Made by a program: the position numbers and the translations under genes. The notes beneath the pieces are model-generated. The model made no database searches and was not told the DNA's origin. It saw only the letters and a list, made by a program, of their open reading frames with translations. Shown one piece after another: positions 52,079-59,944 of a stretch of DNA of 64,000 bases. This DNA is from Colwellia ponticola (GTDB lineage Bacteria > Pseudomonadota > Gammaproteobacteria > Enterobacterales > Alteromonadaceae): positions 1-64,000 of the forward strand of contig NZ_SZVP01000006.1 in the NCBI RefSeq assembly GCF_005885605.1, given 5' to 3'. Positions within the stretch are counted from its first letter, which is position 1; every line of letters begins with the position of its first letter.

Positions 52079-52969
52079 TTAACAGGCTTTTGCTTGAGGC
52101 ACTAAGTCTTTTAGTTCTTGCCAAGCGATACCTTGTTTAGTGCTTTGTGACTTGGCATTTTTTTGTTTATTGGCGTTAGGATTAGCTAATACTTGCGCCG
52201 CTTGATAGCGCTGTATTATTTCACCGGCGACCGACACCGCAACTTCCATCGGCAATTTACCTTGTACTTGTGCTAAGCCAATAGGACAGTTCATTTTATC
52301 TATTAAGCTTTTAGCAATATCGCGGTGTTGAAATCTTTGCTGAAAACGTCGCCACTTAGCATCAGAGGCAATTAAACCTAAATAAGCAAAATCAGCACGT
52401 TTTAAAATATTATGACTAATGTCGTAATCAAGCTGATGGTTATGTGTCATGACTATGTAGTAGCTATTAACTGACATCAGTGATACTTCTTCCGCCGGGT
52501 TTTCACTCACTACTGCAGTGACATTGTGGTAATTGTCAACGTCGTTAGGAAACTGCTCTGCGCGACTATCTACCCAGGTGATGCTACAAGGTAAACCAGC
52601 CAAAATAGGTATCAGCGCTTTACCTACATGACCGGCACCAAATAACATAATGTTGGCCCCACTAGCACTAAAGCATTCAAATAACACGCTAGCATTGCCG
52701 CCACAACACTGACCTAATTGTGCCCCTAATTGAAAATGTTCTAGGTGCTGACAGGCATCACCCATCGTTAATAGTTGGTGAGCATGCTTAATCACTTTAT
52801 GTTCAAGATGCCCCCCCCCTATGGTGTCAAAAATATCATCACGACTGATCACCATTTTGGTGCCACTATTACGCGGTGTTGAACCTGTTACACCAACAAT
52901 TGTGGCAATAACATAGGCTTGTCCCTGTTTGTTTAATTGATGTGCAGCGCTAGCCCAATTCATTTTCAT
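52079..52969 (-). CDS. xdhC: Xanthine dehydrogenase accessory protein XdhC
   Basis: The ATG at 52969 has GAGGAG eight bases upstream. The 296-residue protein shows the XdhC pattern: a start ATIVGVTGSTPRNSGTKMVIS, the HxxQLGQCCGG motif in the middle, and a Rossmann-like stretch MLFGAGHVGKALIPIL. XdhC binds molybdenum cofactor, helps its sulfuration and inserts it in XdhB. It lies 24 bp after xdhB. Confidence 0.92.
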   Translation of the reverse strand: MKMNWASAAHQLNKQGQAYVIATIVGVTGSTPRNSGTKMVISRDDIFDTIGGGHLEHKVIKHAHQLLTMGDACQHLEHFQLGAQLGQCCGGNASVLFECFSASGANIMLFGAGHVGKALIPILAGLPCSITWVDSRAEQFPNDVDNYHNVTAVVSENPAEEVSLMSVNSYYIVMTHNHQLDYDISHNILKRADFAYLGLIASDAKWRRFQQRFQHRDIAKSLIDKMNCPIGLAQVQGKLPMEVAVSVAGEIIQRYQAAQVLANPNANKQKNAKSQSTKQGIAWQELKDLVPQAKAC

Positions 52970-52993
52970 GATGATACTCCTCACACTAGCGAA

Positions 52994-55366
52994 TTACTTC
53001 GCTGCTCTTTTTATTGCTTCAACAGCAAAGAGTACACGCTCAGGTGTTGCAGGCGTATCAAGTGTCGGGCTAGTCTTGTAATCATTAACACTAGCAATAG
53101 CATCTTTTAGTGCAGACCAAACTGACATACCTAGCATAAATGGTGGCTCACCTACCGCTTTAGAGTTGTAGATAGTGCGCTCACCATTAGGCGCATTAGG
53201 TACTAAGGCGACGCGAAAATCTTCAGGAGCATCATTAATCGCGGGGATTTTGTAGGTAGCAGGGTTGTTTGACAGTAAACGACCTTGCTCATTCCATACT
53301 AGCTCTTCAGTGGTTAACCAACCCATACCTTGCACAAAAGCACCTTCGATTTGACCAATGTCAATCGCGGGGTTAATGGACGAACCCACATCTTGTAAAA
53401 TATCGGTACGTACGGTTTTGTACTCACCAGTTAAGGTATCAATAATGACTTCAGATACGGCAGCACCTGTGGCGAAGTAGAAGAATGGACGCCCTTGACC
53501 CGTAGCACGGTCAAAATGAATCTTCGGCGTTTTATAAAAACCGGTAGAAGATAATGACACACGACCCATGTAAGCGATTTGTGAGAACTCGGCAAAACTA
53601 AAGCTTTGTTCACCGACAATCACATGATTGTTTTCAAACTTAACTTGCGCTGCCTCTACTTGATATTTTTCACAAGCAAAGTCGATTAAGCGCTGTTTAA
53701 TGGTTTTAGCGGCGGCTTCCGCTGCTTTACCATTTAAGTCGGTTCCTGATGAGGCGGCTGTTGGCGACGAATTAGGTACTTTATCAGTACGAGCAGCAGA
53801 GATAGCGACTGTGTCTACATCCACTTGAAATTCTTCGGCAACAATTTGCGCAACTTTAATATTTAAACCTTGACCCATTTCACTGCCACCATGGCTTAAG
53901 TGAATGGTGCCGTCAGTATAAATATGCACTAGTGCACCGGCTTGGTTTAAATGTTGAACCGTAAATGAAATACCAAATTTAACTGGTGTTAAGGCAATAC
54001 CTTTTTTCAATATACTGCTGTTAGTATTATATTCCGTAATTGCTTTGCGGCGAGCTTGGTAATCTGAACTTTGTTCTAATGATGAAATAATTTCAGACAA
54101 ATTGTTATGTTCAACGGTTTGGTGGTAGTGCGTTTCGTTACGTTCATCTTTACCATATAAGTTGATTTTACGAATGTCTAACGGGTCTTTACCTAGGTGG
54201 CGAGCAATGTCGTCCATGATCATTTCAATAGTCATCATACCTTGAGGACCACCAAAACCACGATAAGCAGTATGAGACACTGTGTTTAGTTTACAGCGAT
54301 TACCGGTAATGGTTGCTTGGTCTAAGAAGTAAGCATTATCGGAGTGGAACATGGCCCTATCAACAATCGCATCAGATAAATCAGGTGAGTAACCACAGTT
54401 ACCATTGACTTCAATGTTAATGCCCTTGATTTGACCTTGTTGGTCAAAACCAACGGTGTAGTTGTTTTCAAAGGGATGACGTTTACCTGTCATCACCATA
54501 TCGTCTAAACGCGCTAATTTAAATTTAACCGGGCGTTTAGTGACATTCGCTAATAAAGCGGCAATACAGGCCCAAGGCGCTGCTTGAGTTTCTTTACCAC
54601 CAAAACCACCGCCCATGCGGCGCATATCTACTAGCACCTTGTTTAGCGGAATATCTAACACTTCAGCAACTAGCTTTTGCACTTCACTTGGGTGCTGTGA
54701 AGAGGTGTAGATATTCATGCCGCCATCTTCAGTAGGCTCAGCCGTAGAGACTTGACCTTCAAGGTACATATGTTCTTGACCACCAACGACAATTTCACCT
54801 GATAATTGGTGAGCGGCAGTAGCAATAGCGGTATCTGAATCACCACGTTTCATGCTAAAAGGAGGGCGAACAAAGTTTTGTTTCGCTAAGGCATCTTTTA
54901 CGGTTAGTACCGCTTCAAGCTCTTCATACTCTACTTTAGCTAATCTTGCCGCTTTACGGGCAAGATCGTAACTTGTCGCTGCGACAGCAAATAGTGGTTG
55001 ACCAATAAATTCAACCTTACCAATGGCTAAGACGGGGTCACCTGGAAAAACAGGGCCGATATCAGTATGACCAGGCACATCTTCAACCGTAATAACAGCA
55101 ACAACACCCTCGGCGGCTTTTACCGCAGATAAGTCCATTGACAGGATATTAGCGTGTGCCATGGTAGATTGACCGACATAAGCGTGTAATTCACCACGTA
55201 ATGCTGGGCGATCATCAACATAAATCGCTTCACCGGCGACGTGTTTGTCGGCACTATCGTGTTTTTTAGAGCGACCAACACCACCTAAACCAATATTGTC
55301 TTGACCTTTAACAACACTTTTATCTGTATTTGAACTTGCTTTTTTTACATCAATTAGACTACGCAT
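52994..55366 (-). CDS. xdhB: Xanthine dehydrogenase molybdenum subunit XdhB
   Basis: The 790-residue protein is the molybdopterin-binding large subunit. It has the substrate-channel motif RRMGGGFGGKETQ, the RGFGGPQGM stretch, and the late SHGGSEMGQGLNIKVAQI. The catalytic glutamate of the family lies in VGEPPFMLG. It oxidises hypoxanthine and xanthine to urate. The start overlaps the end of xdhA by 8 bp, so both subunits are made together. Confidence 0.93.
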   Translation of the reverse strand: MRSLIDVKKASSNTDKSVVKGQDNIGLGGVGRSKKHDSADKHVAGEAIYVDDRPALRGELHAYVGQSTMAHANILSMDLSAVKAAEGVVAVITVEDVPGHTDIGPVFPGDPVLAIGKVEFIGQPLFAVAATSYDLARKAARLAKVEYEELEAVLTVKDALAKQNFVRPPFSMKRGDSDTAIATAAHQLSGEIVVGGQEHMYLEGQVSTAEPTEDGGMNIYTSSQHPSEVQKLVAEVLDIPLNKVLVDMRRMGGGFGGKETQAAPWACIAALLANVTKRPVKFKLARLDDMVMTGKRHPFENNYTVGFDQQGQIKGINIEVNGNCGYSPDLSDAIVDRAMFHSDNAYFLDQATITGNRCKLNTVSHTAYRGFGGPQGMMTIEMIMDDIARHLGKDPLDIRKINLYGKDERNETHYHQTVEHNNLSEIISSLEQSSDYQARRKAITEYNTNSSILKKGIALTPVKFGISFTVQHLNQAGALVHIYTDGTIHLSHGGSEMGQGLNIKVAQIVAEEFQVDVDTVAISAARTDKVPNSSPTAASSGTDLNGKAAEAAAKTIKQRLIDFACEKYQVEAAQVKFENNHVIVGEQSFSFAEFSQIAYMGRVSLSSTGFYKTPKIHFDRATGQGRPFFYFATGAAVSEVIIDTLTGEYKTVRTDILQDVGSSINPAIDIGQIEGAFVQGMGWLTTEELVWNEQGRLLSNNPATYKIPAINDAPEDFRVALVPNAPNGERTIYNSKAVGEPPFMLGMSVWSALKDAIASVNDYKTSPTLDTPATPERVLFAVEAIKRAAK

Positions 55367-56843
55367 GATTCACCACTCGAGTTTCAATAACTTTTCTTGT
55401 CTTAGTGCTTTGCAGCTCCAAGTAGCACTTTTCAATTAAGTTTTGCGCTACGGTCATACGATACTTATCTGAAGCACGTACATCGCTCATCGGTTGAAAG
55501 TCAGTTGCTAAGGCTTTTTTAGCTTGGGCAACGCTTTCTTTGGTAAAATCTTTACCTAATAATGCCGATTCTGCTGCTAAGCCTCGTTTGGGAATACCTG
55601 CCATACCACCAAAGGCTAATCGCACCTTGGTGATTTTTTGTCCGTCTTGTTCAGTTTCTTGTTCAATAAAGAAAGCGGCTAATACCGCAGAGATGTCATC
55701 ATCAATACGTTTAGATATTTTATAAAGTTTTAAGGTTTGTCCTGCTTTAGGTTTAGGAATTTGAATGGACTTAATAAACTCTGACGGTTGAATAACCGTC
55801 TTTTTGTAATCAATAAAGAAATCTTCTACTAAAATAGTACGTTCTTGACCATCAAGGTGTAAGGTCATGGTCGCGCCAAGCGCAATTAACGCTGGCGGCA
55901 TATCACCAATTGGCGATGCGTTACCGACATTACCACCTAAGGTACCGGTATTGCGTACTTGCTTAGAGCCAATGCGTTCAATCATTTCTCCTAAGTCTGG
56001 GTAATAATGATGTAAGGTATCAATGAACTCACTATAAGGCAGAGCTGCACCAATAATAATGTCAGAGTCTGTTTCTGTTAACGTGGTTAATTCGGCCACG
56101 TTACCTACATAAATTAACTTATCAATTACCGCTAAATTTTGTGTAACAGACAAGGCTAAGTCAGTACCACCAGCGACTAACTTTGATGTTGGCTCATTGG
56201 TTAACTCTGTCGCTAACTCATCAATATTGGTTGGCGCGATGAAGTTATTACCGTTACCTACTAATGAAGGCGTCGGTAGTTTTTGTAACTCATTAAGCGA
56301 GGCAACGGTTTGTTGGTAGTGTTTAGCAAAAGAATCTTCTGCAACACCTTCACTAGAGGTGATTGCCGCTTCAATAATTGAACGATAACCCGTGCAACGA
56401 CACAAGTTACCCGCCAATGCTTCGAGTACTTCAGCGCGATTAGGTTTGTTATTTTGCTTATGTAAGGCAAATGATGACATCACAAAACCAGGGGTACAAA
56501 AGCCACACTGAGAGGCATGGTTATCAACCATAGTCTGTTGGGCGTGATGTAACTTAGCACCCTCTTTCAAATCTTCAACAGTAATCAATTGTTTACCATG
56601 AATGCTACCGATAAAAGTGATGCATGAGTTGATTGATTTGTACGTTAATTGGGCTGGGTTTTCAGGATCTAGTTCAGCGAGTACCACAGTACAAGCACCA
56701 CAATCACCAGAAGCACAACCCTCTTTAGTACCTGTTTTAAATTGCTCTTCACGTAAGTATTGTAACACTGTTGTATTAGGGTCTAGGTTAGCTATTTCAA
56801 CTAACCTATTGTTTAACAGGAATTTTATTTTATTTTTTACCAT
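55359..56843 (-). CDS. xdhA: Xanthine dehydrogenase FeS/FAD subunit XdhA
   Basis: The ATG at 56843 (MVKNKIKFLLNN) is preferred over 56861, since bacterial XdhA proteins begin close to IKFLLNN, although neither has a strong ribosome site. The 494-residue protein has a plant-type 2Fe-2S domain (CASGDCGACTVVL), a second [2Fe-2S] domain (QCGFCTPGFVMS and NLCRCTGYR) and an FAD domain (KLVAGGTDLALSV, SIGLDMP-type GNVGNASPIGDMPP). It passes electrons from molybdenum to NAD. A RutR-like operator at 56920 overlaps the likely promoter: a -10-like TATAGT follows the operator. Confidence 0.93.
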   Translation of the reverse strand: MVKNKIKFLLNNRLVEIANLDPNTTVLQYLREEQFKTGTKEGCASGDCGACTVVLAELDPENPAQLTYKSINSCITFIGSIHGKQLITVEDLKEGAKLHHAQQTMVDNHASQCGFCTPGFVMSSFALHKQNNKPNRAEVLEALAGNLCRCTGYRSIIEAAITSSEGVAEDSFAKHYQQTVASLNELQKLPTPSLVGNGNNFIAPTNIDELATELTNEPTSKLVAGGTDLALSVTQNLAVIDKLIYVGNVAELTTLTETDSDIIIGAALPYSEFIDTLHHYYPDLGEMIERIGSKQVRNTGTLGGNVGNASPIGDMPPALIALGATMTLHLDGQERTILVEDFFIDYKKTVIQPSEFIKSIQIPKPKAGQTLKLYKISKRIDDDISAVLAAFFIEQETEQDGQKITKVRLAFGGMAGIPKRGLAAESALLGKDFTKESVAQAKKALATDFQPMSDVRASDKYRMTVAQNLIEKCYLELQSTKTRKVIETRVVNHA

Positions 56844-56919
56844 TATTATACCCGCTTTCATTTTAGTTTTTAGTATGGTTTTGAATATCCGTATCGAATA
56901 ACTATAGCAGAATGATTAG

Positions 56920-56935
56920 TTGACACAAGTGTCAA
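56920..56935. promoter_or_regulatory. RutR-like operator upstream of xdhA (perfect palindrome)
   Basis: TTGACAC-AA-GTGTCAA is a perfect 7-bp inverted repeat. It lies about 77 bp upstream of the xdhA start on the minus strand. It is the best of three related sites; the others are at 33900 and 43678. Confidence 0.65.
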
Positions 56936-57152
56936 CTTTGTATTTTGTTATAATTTTATTCTAATAACGAACTAAAACTGACCTTAATTTGGGGTGATAG
57001 TGGTCTAAAATAATTACTGTTTAACAATGAATCTTTTATAAAACAGAGAACCTTTAGAATGAATGTATATAGAGCCTATAACCAGTTTGGTAATAGCTAT
57101 TAAATTTTATTCTATAAGATAACTTGTATTAGTAAACTACTTTTCATGGTAA

Positions 57153-57167
57153 TCCCACTATGTGGAA
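57153..57167. promoter_or_regulatory. IclR-type operator upstream of the dipeptidase gene
   Basis: TCCCACTATGTGGAA reads TTCCACATAGTGGGA on the minus strand, the form seen upstream of bhcB (for example the site at 33976, TTCCACAATATGAAA). It is about 250 bp upstream of the dipeptidase ATG. Confidence 0.5.
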
Positions 57168-57413
57168 TTAAGTCAGGCAACTATGCATTTGTACAGATAT
57201 CAAGCACCTTTTTATCTAACTATCTTGCTTACCTTTTGCGTTGATTTATTGCTTAAAAATAGAAAAAGACGCTTCACTTTTAACTCGTTTATTAATGAAA
57301 AATTCCATTCACCTTATAAAAACTTACTTTTACCTTTATTTAAGGCTTATGCTTTGACTTTATTAGTGGGCATTGGCAAAGTAATTTTTTCAATAGCAAA
57401 AAAGATAAAAATA

Positions 57414-58715
57414 ATGCCTCAAAAAAATACTAACTTATGCTCGCTAACAGCCAATAAAACCACTCAAAAAGCTTCTGGTAAACGTACCTTCTTAATGACG
57501 ATAGTTGCTTTATCATTAGGCATGGCGTTAAGTGCTTGCCAAGCACCTACTACACACAGCGAGCATAACCCTACTGTTACAGCTAACCAAACATCGTTAG
57601 CTCAAGTTATTGCTAAAAAGTATATTATTACTGATGGCCACATTGATGTGCCTTATCGTTTAGAAAATGAATTTGAAAATGTTGCTGAGCATACGGCACA
57701 TGGCGATTTTGATTTTCCCAGAGCACTTTCTGGTGGCTTAGATGCACCTTTTATGTCGATATATATCCCCGCTTCACTTGAGCAAACTGGCGGTAGCAAA
57801 GCACTCGCTGATAAGTTAATTACCATGGTTGAAGATATCGTTAATGACTCACCTGATAAGTTTGCTTTAGCCTATTCAACGACAGACGTTGAAGAAAACT
57901 TTGCCAAGGGTATTATTTCACTACCAATGGGCATGGAAAACGGTAGCCCTATTGAGGGTGATTTAGCTAATCTCAAACACTTTTATGATCGCGGTATTCG
58001 TTATATTACCTTGACGCATTCCAAAGCTAACCATATTTCAGACTCTTCTTATGATGAAGCGCGCCCAGCAGGCGGCTTAACTGACTTTGGCAAAACACTA
58101 GTGACCGAAATGAATAATATTGGCGTAATGGTTGATGTTTCTCATATTTCAGACGATGCTTTTTATGACGTAATGGCATTAAGCAAAACCCCAGTTATTG
58201 CGTCGCATTCATCGGCTCGTCATTTTACTCCGGGGTTTGAGCGTAATATGAGTGATGACATGATTAAAGCACTGGCGAAAAATGGTGGCGTTATCCAAAT
58301 TAACTTTGGCTCTAGTTTTATTAACCAAGAAGCGATTGATTACGGTAAGACACGCAAGGCGGCTATTGAAGAATTTATAGAGCAAAATAATGTTGAACAA
58401 AACAGTGAGGCGGTTGCAGCCTTTAAAGCGGAATATAAAATTAAGCACCCTTATCCGTTTGCTAGTCTATCGGATGTGCTAGACCATTATGATCACGTCG
58501 TTAAGTTAGTCGGTATTGATTATGTCGGTATTGGATCTGATTATGATGGCGTTGGTGATAGCTTGCCGCACAATCTAAAAGATGTCGCTTCTTATCCTAA
58601 CTTGATTGCAGGTTTATTAAAGCGCGGTTATAGCGAGCAAGATATTGCTAAAATACTGTCGGGTAATGTAATGCGTGTTTGGCAGGCCGTTGAGAATTAT
58701 GCAGCAAAACATTAA
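57414..58715 (+). CDS. Membrane dipeptidase (renal dipeptidase family) lipoprotein
   Basis: The ATG at 57414 is chosen because it is followed by a lipoprotein signal with lipobox LSAC (TIVALSLGMALSAC). The frame is open upstream to 57162 but that part is not convincing. The peptidase family M19 domain shows DGHIDVPYRL, the metal-binding Glu in PMGMENGSPIE, then ITLTHSKANH, DVSHIS, VIASHSSARH and VGIGSDYDGV. M19 enzymes cut dipeptides and some act on D-amino-acid peptides. It diverges from xdhA, and its upstream region has both RutR-like and IclR-type sites, so it may belong to the same regulon. The substrate is unknown. Confidence 0.88.
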   Translation: MPQKNTNLCSLTANKTTQKASGKRTFLMTIVALSLGMALSACQAPTTHSEHNPTVTANQTSLAQVIAKKYIITDGHIDVPYRLENEFENVAEHTAHGDFDFPRALSGGLDAPFMSIYIPASLEQTGGSKALADKLITMVEDIVNDSPDKFALAYSTTDVEENFAKGIISLPMGMENGSPIEGDLANLKHFYDRGIRYITLTHSKANHISDSSYDEARPAGGLTDFGKTLVTEMNNIGVMVDVSHISDDAFYDVMALSKTPVIASHSSARHFTPGFERNMSDDMIKALAKNGGVIQINFGSSFINQEAIDYGKTRKAAIEEFIEQNNVEQNSEAVAAFKAEYKIKHPYPFASLSDVLDHYDHVVKLVGIDYVGIGSDYDGVGDSLPHNLKDVASYPNLIAGLLKRGYSEQDIAKILSGNVMRVWQAVENYAAKH

Positions 58716-59102
58716 GCAGTAAATCATTAGCAGCTCTCATTAATAGAGATTAATGAGAGTTGTTTTACCAATTAATACCAATTCTATTAAATTTATTCCT
58801 AACTCAGAGCTGTATTAACGAGCTTAGAACAAGCAAAATTTGTTAATTATAGTTATTCTATATTTCATCAATTTTGTGCTGTTATCAGTTTGTTAATAAG
58901 CTCCCAAGGGCGAGTACCTAATAAAAGGTAAAGGCTTACATGCGGCGTTATAGATTTTGACAAGGACGCTACATGGAAGTAGCTTATTAGAGAATGCAGG
59001 AGCACATTCTCCTGAATAACCATTCTCTTCAATCAAAGCCTTGCCTCTAAGCCTTTTAATTCTCGCTGAGTGGGAAATAACTTAATAGACTTGGTATCAC
59101 TA
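58716..59102. other. Gap between the dipeptidase and cus-adjacent genes, with a terminator
   Basis: A terminator (58731-58766) closes the dipeptidase gene. After it, TTAATACCAATTCTATTAAAT-like sequence (58771-58792) resembles a short repeat often met between genes of this bacterial group. A small hairpin, CAGGAG...CTCCTG (about 58997-59014), also occurs. No gene was found. Confidence 0.4.
58731..58766 (+). terminator. Rho-independent terminator after the dipeptidase gene
   Basis: CTCTCATTAAT pairs with ATTAATGAGAG around an AGAG loop and is followed by TTGTTTT. It lies 16 bp after the stop. Confidence 0.85.
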
Positions 59103-59924
59103 TCACTGCCAATCAGTTACGCCATATTTTAAAAGTATTTTTTTTAGTCGGCCAGTTTTTCTAAGTGTTATTAAGCCCTGATTAAAAATTTGCACCTGTG
59201 CTTCACTCAATAACGGTGAAAAACCGACAAATAAAGGGGTAAATCCTCCTTCTGTGCCAGCATAAACAATTGTCGAGCTACTGGGTGACTTTACTGGTGC
59301 CGATTCAGTTAACAACTTTGATAATTGATATTGCACGGTAAACCTTGAATCCAATACAATATCTAAGCGCCCCATCTTGAGCATTTCAAGTTGCTTCAGT
59401 AAGGGGGAATTACCACTGGCGCGGAATACATGGTTAACATTTTCTGATAGTAATTGTGATATTTTACTACCGTATTGATAACCATTAATGATACCTAAAA
59501 TAGCATTGCTCTTTAACTTAGCATCTAAATCATCAATCGTGGTAAAACGCCATTTCTCAGCAGAACGAACATAAAAGTCATTGTATAAACCACCGAAAGC
59601 CATCTGACTACTTTGTAGATTGAAATCAGTAATATGCTGGGCTGTTAAAGCGAGTAATAGGTCTACTTCACCCTTTTTAGCAAGGTCTAATGCTCTTGCT
59701 AAAGGGATTAAGTAAAACTTTACTTTAATGGCGTTATTCGCCGCTATTTCTGTCACTATTTCAACTAAGAAGCCCGGCAAGGTATCGTCCTTACAAACAT
59801 AAGGACACCATTCATCAGAAGCAATAACTAAGGTTTTTGCTTGTACAGTTTTAGTGATAATAGCTACCGATAGCGTAAAATAAATCAGGCTAAAATAAAG
59901 TAAGTGTTTAGCGACTTTTATCAT
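59103..59924 (-). CDS. Periplasmic solute-binding protein, family 3 (amino-acid-like)
   Basis: The ATG at 59924 (MIKVAKHLL) has AAGAGA upstream and is preferred over 59942. The 273-residue precursor has a signal peptide (about 1-28, YFTLSVAIITKTVQA) and a type-2 periplasmic binding fold: LVIASDEWCPYVCKDDTLPGFLVEIV, RALDLAKKGEVDLLLALT, and a C-terminal KTGRLKKILLKYG. It may bind an amino acid or small acid and feed a membrane sensor or ABC transporter, but no permease or ATPase gene is nearby. It starts just 20 bp after cusA, so it may be read from the cus transcript, which is odd for a binding protein. Confidence 0.75.
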   Translation of the reverse strand: MIKVAKHLLYFSLIYFTLSVAIITKTVQAKTLVIASDEWCPYVCKDDTLPGFLVEIVTEIAANNAIKVKFYLIPLARALDLAKKGEVDLLLALTAQHITDFNLQSSQMAFGGLYNDFYVRSAEKWRFTTIDDLDAKLKSNAILGIINGYQYGSKISQLLSENVNHVFRASGNSPLLKQLEMLKMGRLDIVLDSRFTVQYQLSKLLTESAPVKSPSSSTIVYAGTEGGFTPLFVGFSPLLSEAQVQIFNQGLITLRKTGRLKKILLKYGVTDWQ

Positions 59925-59944
59925 GCTTATTCTCTTGAGCATTA

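Larger units (their letters stand above)
56844..57413. promoter_or_regulatory. Divergent control region of xdhA and the dipeptidase gene
   Basis: The perfect palindrome at 56920-56935 and an IclR-type site at 57153-57167 lie in this gap. On the minus strand TTGTGT (within the palindrome), a 16-bp spacer and TATAGT could be the xdhA promoter, so a bound RutR-like protein would block it. An open frame from 57162 to the dipeptidase start has a GTG but no ribosome site, and is not taken as coding. Confidence 0.55.

Noticed and set aside
57162-57413. N-terminal extension of the dipeptidase frame
   Set aside because: It begins at a GTG inside an operator-like palindrome, has no ribosome site, and would bury the lipoprotein signal that starts near 57414-57540.
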